64,000 bases of DNA from Corynebacterium timonense. GTDB lineage: Bacteria; Actinomycetota; Actinomycetes; Mycobacteriales; Mycobacteriaceae. Location of the stretch: the NCBI RefSeq assembly GCF_900105305.1, contig NZ_LT629765.1:2170001-2234000 (forward strand), in the 5' to 3' direction. Positions within the stretch are counted from its first letter, which is position 1; every line of letters starts with the position of its first letter. Both the position numbers and the translations under genes were made by a program. Of the stretch, positions 1 through 8,280 are shown in pieces. The notes under the pieces were generated by a model. The model did not search any database. It was not told the origin of the DNA and worked only from the letters and a program-made list of their open reading frames with translations.

Positions 1-470
1 CAAAAAGCTAGGTCGCATCCCCGACGGCGGGGCTGGCGCGTGCACGGGCGAGGCTTCGCACAGGATCGCCGGGCGGGTCGCCAGCGCAGCAAAGCGCATC
101 GTTGCGGTGCGCCCGCCGGACGCGGGTACTCCTATCTGCATCACGCCGTGGATAACTACTCACGGATGGTGTCCTCGGAGATCCTTTCTGACGAGAAGCA
201 GATACCGCGGCCGGGTTTATGCGGTATGCCTGTGCGTTCTTTTCCGCCTACGGTGTCGAGGTCACACGGGTGATGACCGGCAGCGGTGCCTGCTACCGTT
301 CCAAAGCGTCCGACGCTTCCCTGGGTGCGGTTAAGCATGTTGACACCAAGCCGTACCGGCCGCAGACGTATACGGAATTCATCCACGACTACAACTACCA
401 TCGAGCCCACACCGCCACCGGTGGCCTCACCCCCGCACAACCCGTTCACAACGTCACGGGAAAGTGCACC
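1..470 (+). mobile_element. Decayed IS481-family transposase copy (5' part outside window)
   Basis: This is the 3' part of a transposase gene closely related to the complete-ended IS481 copy at 19446-20374. Compared with that copy it has lost one base near position 205, which shifts the frame. It has also lost about 90 bp near 368, between two copies of GCAGAC. That deletion removes the stretch carrying the last catalytic acidic residue of the DDE triad. The element is therefore dead. Its right end runs into the stop codon of the opposing gene bsaP at 470-472. The left end lies outside the window. Confidence 0.85.
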
Positions 471-673
471 TACCGCTCGAGCCACTCCGAACGAAACAGG
501 CCGTGCCGCGAGCAGGCGGCCTCCCAGCCGAAGGGGTTGATTTTGACCACCATGCGCCGCTGGCAGAGCGGGCAGATGCGCGGGGCGTCGTAGGGGCGGT
601 CGTCGCGCACGGCGAAGCTCACCGAGCCGGACAAGATGGCGTCGGCAAGCTCAGTGCTGTTTGGGATCTTCAC
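470..673 (-). CDS. bsaP: Biotin synthase auxiliary protein BsaP
   Basis: A 67-residue protein starts at GTG 673, four bases after the bioB stop, and is clearly in the same operon. It contains a CPLC pair near residues 34-37 and a further Cys near 54, each in a conserved-looking context (ICPLCQRR and WEAACSRHGLF). In mycobacteria and relatives, a small Cys-containing protein encoded just after bioB is needed for BioB to convert dethiobiotin to biotin, probably by supporting an Fe-S cluster. Position, size and Cys pattern fit that role. The longer in-frame ORF up to 760 lies inside bioB and is not the start. The stop codon touches the right end of an IS481 remnant, so the last residues may have been altered by the insertion. 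Confidence 0.8.
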   Translation of the reverse strand: MKIPNSTELADAILSGSVSFAVRDDRPYDAPRICPLCQRRMVVKINPFGWEAACSRHGLFRSEWLER

Positions 674-677
674 GGCC

Positions 678-1697
678 TTAGAGGGCCTTGATCGTCTCTT
701 CGATGGGGGTGATCCCCAGGTTGCGGCGCGGGGCGATCTTGTCCACCAGGGCGCGGTCACGCTCGATCGGGCGGCCCAGGGTGGTCAGGTAGTTGCCGCC
801 GATGATGGCGTTAGCGCCGCCGAGGAGGCCGGCTTCGGTTCCGTCGTCGCCAAGCGCGAGCTCCGTGCCGCCCGCGAACCGCAGCTGCGCAGTGGGCATG
901 GCCAGGCGGAACGCGGCGACCGCGCGCAGCGCCTCGCCCTGCGGGACGAGCGGGCGATCGGCGAACGGGGTGCCCGGGCGCGGGTCGAGGAAGTTCATGG
1001 GCACCTCGTGCGGCTCCACCGCGGCAAGCTGCGTGGCAAACTCCGCGCGCTGCTCCAGGGTCTCGCCGAGGCCGATGATGCCGCCGCAGCAGGTCTCCAT
1101 GCCCTCGGCGCGAACGAACTCAAGGGTGTTCTTGCGGTCCTGCCACGTGTGGGTGGTGACCACGTTGGGGAAGAAGGACCGGGCCGTTTCAAAGTTGTGG
1201 TTGTAGCGACTCACGCCCATCGCGCGCAGCTGGGCCGCCTGCTCGCGGGTGAGGATGCCCAAGGAGGCCGAGATGGAGATATCGACCTCGGCGGTGATCG
1301 CGGTGATGGCCTCGCGCACCTGGTCCAGGAGGTTCTGGGTGGGGCCTTTCACGGCGGCGACGATGCAGAACTCGCTGGCGCCCATCTTTTCGGACTGCTT
1401 CGCGGCCTCGACCAGCTCGGCGATGTTCAGCGTCACCGAGCGCACGGGCGACTCGAACAGGCCGGACTGGGAGCAGAAGTGGCAGTCCTCGGGGCAGCCG
1501 CCGGTCTTGAGCGAGATGATTCCCTCCAGGCTCACCTCCACGCCGCAGTGGCGGATGCGGACCTGGTGCGCGAGGTCGAGCAGGTCCTGCAGGTGCTCGT
1601 CGGGGATGGTGAGGACCTCCAGCAGCTCAGCCTCCGAGAGGCCTTCGCCGCCCTCGAGGACTTTGGTGCGGGCGATGTCGAGGATAGGTGCAGACAT
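678..1697 (-). CDS. bioB: Biotin synthase BioB
   Basis: This 339-residue radical-SAM enzyme inserts sulfur into dethiobiotin, the last step of biotin synthesis. The radical-SAM cluster motif CPEDCHFC (CxxxCxxC) follows GGISLKTGG-like sequence near residue 65, and the downstream YNHNFET and CGGIIGLGE motifs are typical of BioB. ATG 1697 is chosen over the in-frame GTG at 1730 because the family N-terminus starts close to MSAPILDIA and the upstream codons overlap promoter and operator elements. A GGAG lies about 9 bases before the ATG. The gene is followed immediately by bsaP and is divergent from the M20 peptidase gene. Two BioQ-type operators lie in the intergenic region, so biotin-dependent repression is likely. 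Confidence 0.95.
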   Translation of the reverse strand: MSAPILDIARTKVLEGGEGLSEAELLEVLTIPDEHLQDLLDLAHQVRIRHCGVEVSLEGIISLKTGGCPEDCHFCSQSGLFESPVRSVTLNIAELVEAAKQSEKMGASEFCIVAAVKGPTQNLLDQVREAITAITAEVDISISASLGILTREQAAQLRAMGVSRYNHNFETARSFFPNVVTTHTWQDRKNTLEFVRAEGMETCCGGIIGLGETLEQRAEFATQLAAVEPHEVPMNFLDPRPGTPFADRPLVPQGEALRAVAAFRLAMPTAQLRFAGGTELALGDDGTEAGLLGGANAIIGGNYLTTLGRPIERDRALVDKIAPRRNLGITPIEETIKAL

Positions 1698-1701
1698 GTG
1701 T

Positions 1702-1757
1702 TGAACTCCGTTCAGTCGAGGTGGCAACACTATACCCCACCGCCTGAACGGCGTTCA
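1702..1757 (-). promoter_or_regulatory. bioB promoter with two BioQ-type operators
   Basis: Two near-identical inverted repeats of the form TGAAC-N3-GTTCA occur at 1702-1714 and 1745-1757. On the minus strand a TATAGT -10 hexamer lies between them at 1729-1734. The known C. glutamicum BioQ site is TGAAC-N3-GTTAC. One site overlaps the expected -35 region and the other the early transcript, which suits repression of bioB and possibly of the divergent peptidase gene. Confidence 0.75.
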
Positions 1758-1792
1758 GGAGCACTCGACGCGGCGCGCGGTACGGTCGAGGC

Positions 1793-3118
1793 ATGGCCAC
1801 TTCACTCACAGACTCCTCGCTCGCGCTCCTCAGAGAGCTCATCGCCAACGCCTGCGTCAACGACCTCACCGCCGACTCCGGCAACGAGGTGCGCAACGCG
1901 GACACCCTCGAGCGCTTCTTCGCCGGCGCCGACGTGACAGTCCAGCGCTTCGAGCCGCACCCGGGGCGCGTCTCCATCGCCTTTACCGTCGAGGGCAGCG
2001 ACCCAGACGCGGAGCCTCTGACCCTGCTCGGCCACACCGACGTCGTCCCCGTCGACGAAGATAAATGGACGAAAGAACCCTTCGCCGCCGAGGAGATCGA
2101 CGGACGCATTTACGGCCGCGGCGCCACCGACATGCTCTACATCACCGCGGCCATGGCGGCGGTGACCAGGGAGGTCGCCCTCGGCGACACGCCCCCGCGC
2201 GGCACGCTAACGTTCGTCGGCTGCGCAGACGAGGAGGCCCGCGGCGGGCTCGGCGCCGGCTGGCTGGCCGAGAACGCGCCCGACGCGTTTAGCTGGAAAA
2301 ACTGCCTGTCCGAGGAGGGCGGCTCCCACCTGCCCGTCGCCGACGACTCAGACGCCATCGTCGTGGTCGTCGGCGAAAAGGGCGCGGCGCAGCGCCGCCT
2401 CACCGTGCGCGGCGACGCCGGCCACGGCTCCGCGCCCTACGGCCGCGAATCCGCGGTGGCGCTCATCGCTGAGGTCGCCCGGCGCATCGCCGCCATCGAA
2501 CCCGAGGTGCGCTCCGACGAGCTGTGGGAAAACTACGTGCGGGCCTTCCGCTTCGACCCCGACACCGAGCGCGAGCTGCTCAACGGGCGCAACTACGCGG
2601 CGCTCGGCGCGCTCGCGCGGAACTCGCACGCGATGAGCCACCTCACCATCGCGCCGACCGTCCTACGCGCCGGATCTGCCATCAACGTGCTGCCCTCCAC
2701 CGCCTTCCTCGAGCTAGACATCCGCCCCCTGCCAGGCCACACGCAAGACGACATCGACGCCCTTCTGCGCGACGCCCTCGGGGACCTCGCGGACAGGGTC
2801 GAGATCACCCACCTCATCACCGAGGACGCCACCGTCTCTCCCGCCGAAGGCCCGCTCTACGAGGCGCTCGTGGACACCATCGGAGAGTTCTTCCCCAACG
2901 TTCCCGTCGTGCCTATCCTCTCCGCGGGAGGATCCGACCTGCGCTTCGGCCGCCGCAAGGGCGGGGTAGGCTACGGCTTTGCCCTGCACCAGCCCTCGAG
3001 CACCCTGGGCTCCGTGCTCGACCAGCTCCACGGCCACGACGAGTACGTCGAGGTCCGCGACGTCGAGCTGACCACCCTGGCGTACCGCTCGGTTGTGCGC
3101 CGCTTCCTCGGGGTGTAA
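1793..3118 (+). CDS. M20-family metallopeptidase (dipeptidase/carboxypeptidase-like)
   Basis: This 441-residue zinc peptidase is of the ArgE/DapE/carboxypeptidase type. The metal-binding His is in LLGHTDVVP, the bridging Asp in GRGATDML, and the catalytic Glu pair in CADEEARGG. A dimerisation-type middle domain follows, and the C-terminal metal ligand region contains SAGGSDLRF and FALHQP. It probably hydrolyses a peptide or N-acyl amino acid in the cytoplasm; the substrate cannot be read from sequence. The start ATG 1793 is the first in frame and lies about 35 bp from the distal BioQ-type site. A 15-bp tandem duplication covers the stop codon. Confidence 0.85.
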   Translation: MATSLTDSSLALLRELIANACVNDLTADSGNEVRNADTLERFFAGADVTVQRFEPHPGRVSIAFTVEGSDPDAEPLTLLGHTDVVPVDEDKWTKEPFAAEEIDGRIYGRGATDMLYITAAMAAVTREVALGDTPPRGTLTFVGCADEEARGGLGAGWLAENAPDAFSWKNCLSEEGGSHLPVADDSDAIVVVVGEKGAAQRRLTVRGDAGHGSAPYGRESAVALIAEVARRIAAIEPEVRSDELWENYVRAFRFDPDTERELLNGRNYAALGALARNSHAMSHLTIAPTVLRAGSAINVLPSTAFLELDIRPLPGHTQDDIDALLRDALGDLADRVEITHLITEDATVSPAEGPLYEALVDTIGEFFPNVPVVPILSAGGSDLRFGRRKGGVGYGFALHQPSSTLGSVLDQLHGHDEYVEVRDVELTTLAYRSVVRRFLGV

Positions 3119-3144
3119 ACGGCCGGGGCGTAAACGGCCGGGGC
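3115..3144. repeat. 15-bp tandem duplication at a stop codon
   Basis: The 15-mer GTAAACGGCCGGGGC occurs twice in direct tandem (3115-3129 and 3130-3144). The first copy contains the TAA stop of the M20 peptidase gene. It looks like a slippage duplication and lengthens the gap to the convergent GH13 gene. Confidence 0.9.
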
Positions 3145-3150
3145 ACAGCC

Positions 3151-4323
3151 TTAACCGGCCGCCCAGCTGTAGATCACCTCGCCGCCCTCGCTGACCTCGA
3201 GGGACGGGCGGGGCGCCAGCTCGGCGCGGACGCGCACCTCGTGCTCGGCGTCGAAGGTGCGAAACGCAATCGTCTCGTTCGTCTTCTCCAGCACCTCGAC
3301 GCTGGCGTGGGTGATCCACGGGTGGCGGCGGCGCAATCCGATGAGCGCCTGGTGCTGCTCGAGGACCCAGCCGCCCAGCGGCGAAAGCTCGGCCGGGGTG
3401 GCGGGCAGCGCGGGGCGCACCGCGTCGTCCGCCGCGAAGCCCTCGGCGCGCACACCCGTGAAGGCCTGCTCGTCGCCGTAGTAGATGCTGGGCATTCCCG
3501 GCAGAACCATCACCAGCGCGACGGCGAGAACCGCGCCGTCAGGGCCGACGGTGCTGGCGATGCGGTCCACGTCGTGGTTGCCCACGAACGTGTTGGGCAG
3601 CACCGTCTCGCACACCACGCGGTGGCGCCCGAGGGCGTGGTCGAGCTCCCAGAAGTTGACGTCCTTGATGGAGGACCACAGCGCTTTCCACAGCTCGTAC
3701 TGCGTCACCGAGTCCAGCGAGGCCTGCTCGGCGATCTCGGCGTAGTCGCCGTGGATGACCTCGCCGAGAAACAGCGCGTCGGGGAACTCCGCGCGCACGC
3801 GCCCGAGCACCTCTCGCCAGAACTCCGGGGGCACCGCGTAGGCCACGTCGAGGCGCCAGCCGGCGATGCCGCGGCGCAGCCAGTAGACCATGACGTCGGC
3901 GACGAGGTCGACCACGCGCGGGTCGTCGTGGTGCAGGGCGGCCAGCTCCTCGTGGCCTTCCCACGACGCGCGCCCCGCCAGGCCCTGCTCCACCGCCGGG
4001 TGGGTGCGGGCAACGTGGTTGAACACGCCGTCGAGCATGACGTTGATGCCGCGTTCGCGGCACGCGCCAATGAGCCACTCAAAATCGGCGTCGTCGCCCA
4101 GGCGCGGATCGATGGCGTAATGGTCGAGGGTGTCGTAGCCGTGGCCGACGGATTCGAAGATCGGCCCGAGCAACAGCCCGTTGCAGCCGAGGTCGATGAG
4201 GTAGTCCAGCCAGGGCTCGAGGGCGCGCAGTCGGTGGCCGGAGTCGCCGCCCGCGCGTTCGCGCACCGGGGCGCCGGTCGCGCCGAGCGGGTAGACGTGC
4301 CACCAGATCGTCTGCTCGATCAT
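3151..4323 (-). CDS. GH13 alpha-amylase family glycoside hydrolase
   Basis: This 390-residue cytoplasmic TIM-barrel enzyme has all four classical GH13 regions: region I (MLDGVFNHVA), region II with the nucleophile Asp (GWRLDVAYA), region III with the acid/base Glu (LFLGEVIHG) and region IV (FVGNHDVDRI). It is short for a GH13 enzyme, with only a small C-terminal beta domain and no signal peptide, so it probably acts on short intracellular malto-oligosaccharides. The ATG at 4323 follows the stop of the glutaminase gene by 4 bases, so the two genes are probably cotranscribed. Confidence 0.88.
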   Translation of the reverse strand: MIEQTIWWHVYPLGATGAPVRERAGGDSGHRLRALEPWLDYLIDLGCNGLLLGPIFESVGHGYDTLDHYAIDPRLGDDADFEWLIGACRERGINVMLDGVFNHVARTHPAVEQGLAGRASWEGHEELAALHHDDPRVVDLVADVMVYWLRRGIAGWRLDVAYAVPPEFWREVLGRVRAEFPDALFLGEVIHGDYAEIAEQASLDSVTQYELWKALWSSIKDVNFWELDHALGRHRVVCETVLPNTFVGNHDVDRIASTVGPDGAVLAVALVMVLPGMPSIYYGDEQAFTGVRAEGFAADDAVRPALPATPAELSPLGGWVLEQHQALIGLRRRHPWITHASVEVLEKTNETIAFRTFDAEHEVRVRAELAPRPSLEVSEGGEVIYSWAAG

Positions 4324-4327
4324 GTTC

Positions 4328-5971
4328 TTATTCCTCTTCCGAGCGCTTCTTCAGCTCGTCCATGCGCTTGCGCCAGCCGTCGGCCATCTGCTCGTAGCGC
4401 TCGTCGTGGGGCAGCATCCCGCGGTGGGTGAGCGTGACGCGGGTCTCGTCGCCCTTTCCTTCCTCGAGCTCGAAGATGATGTCGGTGCCGCTCCACGAAG
4501 TCTCGTCCGCGCTCTCCTCGCCGGGTTCGGCATGCCACACCAGGCGGTCGCCATCGGCGGCCTCCTCGACGGTGAACCGGGCGTGCTGCTCCTGCTCGTC
4601 GAGCTCGAAGGCGTTGCCCGGCTCGCTCGCGCTGCCGCTGATCTGGGCGTTGTCCCACCATTCCTTCGGGTTGGAGATCGCCCGGTAGACCCTCTCGCGC
4701 GGGGCCGGAACCTCGAAGGAGGTGGAGAAGTCCTCGATGGCCTCGACGGAGGTGCCGTCCGAAAACTCGTAGTCCGTCATCGCGCCGTCAGGGTCGTAGA
4801 TCTTCACCTCGCAGCCGGCGTCACGGAACTCGCGGAAGCCCTCCTTGATCAGCATCCGCCCCGCCTTGTTAAAGCTGGTCACGTGCGAGACGTCAAGCAC
4901 CAGGTACTCCGTCTGCAGATCCATCTCCGTCAGGTCATGGACGATCTTCTCCGCCGCGGTGAAATTGATCATGCCCTGCAGCTCCACCACGGTGCGCTCG
5001 CGGGAGCGGTCAACGGACTTGATCCCCGGCGCGGCGTAGTAGTCGGAGGACATGAGGTTGAGCCCCAGCGTCTTGGACAGCTGGCGGAAAATTTCCACCC
5101 CGCGCACGGAGTTGCCTTCCTTGTTCAGCCGCGGGCTAAGCGACGCTATCCCAAGCTGCCCCGGCATCGTGCCGATCAATCCCCCGGCGACGCCCGACTT
5201 CGCCGGGATACCCACGTTGACCATCCAACGCCCCGAGCCGTCGTACATGCCGCACGACGTCATGACCGCCTGGGTCACGCGGCACGCCTGCGCCGACAAG
5301 ACACGCTCGCCCGTCACCGGCTGCACGCCGCCGTTGGCCAAGGTCGCCGCCATGACCGCGAGGTCCTTGACCGTCACCATCACCGCGCACTGCTGCGTGT
5401 AGCTGTTGACGGCGTCATGCGCTTCGTCGGAAAGCATGCCGAACTCGCGCAGCAAGAAGGCAATGGCCAGGTTACGGTACGCCGTGCCCAGCTCGTGGTC
5501 GACGAGCTGATCGTCGATGCGGAGCTCGCGCCCGGCAAGGCGGGACAGGAAGACACGGATCTTTTCCACCCGCTCCTCCACGCTCGAGTCGGAGCCGTTG
5601 ATGAGTTGGTTCACGGTGATCGCGCCGGCATTGATCATCGGATTGGACGGCTTGCGCGTCTCCTCATCCAGCGAGAGCTCGTTGAACGCCTCGCCGGAGG
5701 GCTCGACGCCGACGCTATCGTGCACCGTCTCCGGGCCGAGCTCCTCAAGCGCGAGGGCGTAGACGAAGGGCTTGGAGATGGACTGGATGGAAAACTCGTA
5801 GTCGTCGTCGCCGACCGAGTACAGGTGCCCGGTGGCGGTACACACGGCAAGGCCCAGCTTGTCGGGGTCCGCGCTCTTCAGGTCCTCGATGTGATCCGCT
5901 ACCTCACCAGCATCGTCGTCGCGGACGTTGTCGAGGATACGGTTCAAGTACTCGGGCACAGGTGTGGTCAT
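4328..5971 (-). CDS. glsA: Glutaminase with C-terminal STAS and SRPBCC domains
   Basis: This 547-residue protein has three domains. Residues about 1-310 are a glutaminase A domain (beta-lactamase fold) that hydrolyses glutamine to glutamate and ammonia; the catalytic Ser-Lys pair lies in SIQSISKPF, with further motifs NPMINAGAI, YRNLAI and SGVAGGLIG. Residues about 330-415 are a STAS domain (VVELQGMINF, LVLDVSHVTSFNKAGR). Residues about 425-547 are an SRPBCC (START/AHSA1-like) domain, with FEVPAPRERVYRAISNPKEWW and a charged tail. Glutaminase-STAS fusions are known in actinobacteria; the added SRPBCC domain is unusual. It is the first gene of a two-gene unit with the GH13 gene. ATG 5971 is the start. 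Confidence 0.88.
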   Translation of the reverse strand: MTTPVPEYLNRILDNVRDDDAGEVADHIEDLKSADPDKLGLAVCTATGHLYSVGDDDYEFSIQSISKPFVYALALEELGPETVHDSVGVEPSGEAFNELSLDEETRKPSNPMINAGAITVNQLINGSDSSVEERVEKIRVFLSRLAGRELRIDDQLVDHELGTAYRNLAIAFLLREFGMLSDEAHDAVNSYTQQCAVMVTVKDLAVMAATLANGGVQPVTGERVLSAQACRVTQAVMTSCGMYDGSGRWMVNVGIPAKSGVAGGLIGTMPGQLGIASLSPRLNKEGNSVRGVEIFRQLSKTLGLNLMSSDYYAAPGIKSVDRSRERTVVELQGMINFTAAEKIVHDLTEMDLQTEYLVLDVSHVTSFNKAGRMLIKEGFREFRDAGCEVKIYDPDGAMTDYEFSDGTSVEAIEDFSTSFEVPAPRERVYRAISNPKEWWDNAQISGSASEPGNAFELDEQEQHARFTVEEAADGDRLVWHAEPGEESADETSWSGTDIIFELEEGKGDETRVTLTHRGMLPHDERYEQMADGWRKRMDELKKRSEEE

Positions 5972-6312
5972 GCAGGCCAGTGTAATGGCGCGGCGCGGCG
6001 CGGGTCGCGGGCACGTTCTCGCAGTTCAAAAGCTTTTTACCCCCTTACGGGGGGAGCACGGCCTAGGTCACTTCTCTGTGAAAATCCGCGGCCCGCCGAT
6101 CGCGGCCCTCGCAACGGCGCCACAATGGTCTCTTCGCGTACCTGCAGAAACACATAACGTGATACTTATTTCGCGTTACATATTCCATTAACCTTTTAGT
6201 CTTTTTTACGAAACTTTTCGTTCCGCTACTCTTACGTAGCAGCAAGGCTCTGCCCGCCCCTTTAGTGTCAGAGGTGCAAGAACGATCACCGACCCACTGA
6301 AAGGACACGATC
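5972..6312. promoter_or_regulatory. Intergenic region with AT-rich promoter for the 38-residue peptide gene
   Basis: No gene is seen in these 340 bases. A CCCCC-ttac-GGGGG hairpin lies near 6040-6054. An AT-rich stretch from about 6160 to 6240, including a TAACG...CGTTA inverted repeat (6153-6176), contrasts with the GC-rich surroundings and probably holds a strong promoter; TACTCT near 6226 is a possible -10. The 5' leader just before the peptide gene ends in GAAAGGAC, a good ribosome binding site. The minus-strand glutaminase promoter must also lie in the left part. Confidence 0.45.
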
Positions 6313-6429
6313 ATGTTCGAGATCATCATCGACTCCGTCTCCCAGCTCTTCGCCGCCCTGGTCAACGTCGTGAAGGTTCCGCTCGGCCTCGGCGAGCAGC
6401 TCTCCTCCACGCTGTCGTCCCGCAAGTAA
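6313..6429 (+). CDS. 38-residue amphipathic peptide (porin- or PSM-like, function unknown)
   Basis: This short gene has a strong AAAGGA ribosome binding site and a perfect intrinsic terminator right after it. The product begins MFEIIIDSVSQLFAALV and ends in a Ser-rich, basic tail, with no classical signal peptide. Hydrophobic residues alternate as in an amphipathic helix. Corynebacteria make tiny helical outer-membrane channel proteins (PorA and PorH, about 45-57 residues) without signal peptides, and this product is of that type in size and character, but I see no clear sequence identity with them. The hydrophobic helix also resembles the C-termini of the secreted proteins at 20376-20664 and 43885-44259. 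Confidence 0.6.
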   Translation: MFEIIIDSVSQLFAALVNVVKVPLGLGEQLSSTLSSRK

Positions 6430-6440
6430 TGGCGCAGGAG

Positions 6441-6486
6441 AAAGGGCCGCTTCCCTCCCTCGGGAAGCGGCCCTTTCTTGTCTCTT
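6441..6486. terminator. Intrinsic terminator, 15-bp perfect stem
   Basis: AAAGGGCCGCTTCCC (6441-6455) pairs perfectly with 6462-6476 across a 6-base loop, and T-rich sequence follows. The A-run on the left side lets it work also for the convergent MFS gene ending at 6503. Confidence 0.9.
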
Positions 6487-6502
6487 TTTCTCACCCCCGC
6501 CG

Positions 6503-7924
6503 CTACGGGCTCGGCCGTATCTCGCCCGACTTCGGGTTGTCCCGGAAGCACCACCACGTCACCACCGCGAACACCGCCGCCGCTCCCGCAAGCAACAGCA
6601 GGATGGAGTTGTAGGCCGACACGTAGGCCGCGTCGAAGCTCGCCCGCTCAAGGTTGCGCGCGAGCCACAGCGGCAACAGCGACCCCGTCACGGATACGGT
6701 AAGCAGAGTGCCAAACTCGTAGGACACCTCCTCCACCCCGGCCGCCATACCCGAGCGCGACATCGGCGCCGCCCCGATGATGGCCACGGAGGCCACCGAC
6801 ATGATCGAGCCGGCGCTCCACCCCAGAACCGCCAGCGCAACCAGGAAACCCACGAGGTGATCGGCCCGCGAGGCCCACGTGGCCAGGCCGAGGCCCACCA
6901 CCGCGGCCGCGAAACCCCCCGCGACCAGCGGCAAAAAGCCCACGCGGTGCAGGTTCGCCCCGCCTAGGATCGAGGCGGGCAGCGCAGCCGCGGCGACCGC
7001 AAGGAGCACGGCGCCGGCTTGGAGGGGCGTGAAGCCGTCGACAAGCTGCAGCCTCTGCGTCGTCTGCAGCTCCGCGCCCGCCATGACCACCATGGCCCCC
7101 GCCGCCGCGACGACGCCGCCCGTAAACAGGCGCGAGCGGAAAATATCGAAGGTGAGCAGCGGGTCGTCGAGCCGCGCTTGGCGACGCCCAAACAGCGCCC
7201 CGCCCACCACAGCCGCCGCCACCACCGCGACGAGCAGGGCAGCCGAGCGCTCCGGGTTCGCCGCCTCCTTGATCGCCGCCGTCGCCCCCGACAGCGCCAC
7301 CAACGCATAGAGCGAGGACACCACGTCCCAGTGCTTGCTCGGGTGCGGCACGTTCTCGGGGGCGAGCAGGAGGGTGAGCAGCAGCGCGACGACCGCGACG
7401 GGCACGTTGATGAGGAAGACAGAGCCCCACCAGAACGCCTCCAAAAGTGCGCCGCCGACGAGCGGACCCACCCCCGCTCCGACGACCGCGACCGAGCCCC
7501 AGATGCCGATGGCGGTGTTGCGCTCCTGCTCGTCCGGGAACGTCAGGCGGATCAGGGCCAGCGTCGCCGGCATCATGGTCGCCGCGCCGACCCCGAGCAG
7601 CGCCCGCGCGCCGATGAGCGCCAGCGGCGACGGCGAGTACGCCGCCGCCAGCGAGGCCACCCCGAAAATCACCAGCCCGATGACGAACATGAGGCGGTGG
7701 CCGATCTTGTCGCCCAGCGTGCCGGTGCCCAGCAACAGGCCCGAGAGCACGAGCGGGTAGGCGTTGATGATCCACAGCGCCTCGGTGGTCGAGGTCTCCA
7801 GCTGCGCCTCGAGCGTGGGCAGCGCGGTGTAGAGGATGGAGTTGTCCAGGCCGATCATGAACAGGCCCAGAGAAATGACAGCGAAAAAGCCCCAGCGCTG
7901 GGTGGGCGTCGACAAGTTGCTCAT
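6503..7924 (-). CDS. MFS transporter, DHA2 (EmrB/QacA-like) family
   Basis: This 473-residue membrane protein has about 14 predicted membrane segments. Drug:H+ antiporter-2 features are LDNSILYTALP in the first helix, WIINAYPLVLSGLLL in the second, the motif A-like GDKIGHRLMF and the motif C-like GVGPLVGGAL. It probably exports a drug or metabolite by proton antiport. ATG 7924 (MSNLSTPT) is preferred to the upstream TTG at 7930. The gene is monocistronic, ending convergently with the peptide gene at 6313-6429. No regulator gene is adjacent. Confidence 0.88.
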   Translation of the reverse strand: MSNLSTPTQRWGFFAVISLGLFMIGLDNSILYTALPTLEAQLETSTTEALWIINAYPLVLSGLLLGTGTLGDKIGHRLMFVIGLVIFGVASLAAAYSPSPLALIGARALLGVGAATMMPATLALIRLTFPDEQERNTAIGIWGSVAVVGAGVGPLVGGALLEAFWWGSVFLINVPVAVVALLLTLLLAPENVPHPSKHWDVVSSLYALVALSGATAAIKEAANPERSAALLVAVVAAAVVGGALFGRRQARLDDPLLTFDIFRSRLFTGGVVAAAGAMVVMAGAELQTTQRLQLVDGFTPLQAGAVLLAVAAAALPASILGGANLHRVGFLPLVAGGFAAAVVGLGLATWASRADHLVGFLVALAVLGWSAGSIMSVASVAIIGAAPMSRSGMAAGVEEVSYEFGTLLTVSVTGSLLPLWLARNLERASFDAAYVSAYNSILLLLAGAAAVFAVVTWWCFRDNPKSGEIRPSP

Positions 7925-8069
7925 TCTCAAAATTCACCAAGAGGTACGTGGCAATGCCCCCTTACCATAGTCCCCGGCGCTATGCTGGGCGAAGCGTCGG
8001 ACTGGGTGTTATGGAGCGTCCTCTTTTTCATTGGGGCGTTTTCCGGATAATGGACCACCGGCGCACGGC

Positions 8070-8112
8070 ACGGGCCCTGCGCCCAAGGAGGTTCGAGTCC
8101 TCTTTGACCCAT
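8070..8112 (+). other. tRNA 3'-end-like fragment
   Basis: The segment contains a well-formed T-arm: stem GGAGG, loop TTCGAGT, stem CCTCT. A 7-base acceptor-like TTGACCC and a discriminator A follow. Before it, GGGC-cctgc-GCCC could be a long variable arm as in Leu, Ser or Tyr tRNAs. No matching 5' acceptor strand (GGGTCAA) is present upstream, so this is not an intact tRNA gene. It could be a tRNA relic or the footprint of an integrated element. Confidence 0.3.
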
Positions 8113-8280
8113 CTCTCTCCGCGCCGCCCGGGACTCCGCGTTCCTGGGGCCTGCGGCCTGGCACCGAATCACGTCTGCGGGCGTGACAACGCGCCAGTGC
8201 CCCGCCCCGGGAACGCCCCGCGCGGCGCGGACCATACACACCTCACGACACACTCACGACACGAAGGCACGGTGGTGGCA

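Noticed and set aside
636..1937. Long plus-strand open frame opposite bioB
   Set aside because: It is an antisense shadow of bioB caused by high GC content; the bioB strand carries clear radical-SAM motifs.
6063..6557. Minus-strand ORF of 164 codons across the small peptide gene
   Set aside because: It runs through a perfect terminator and the AT-rich promoter and has no recognisable motif.
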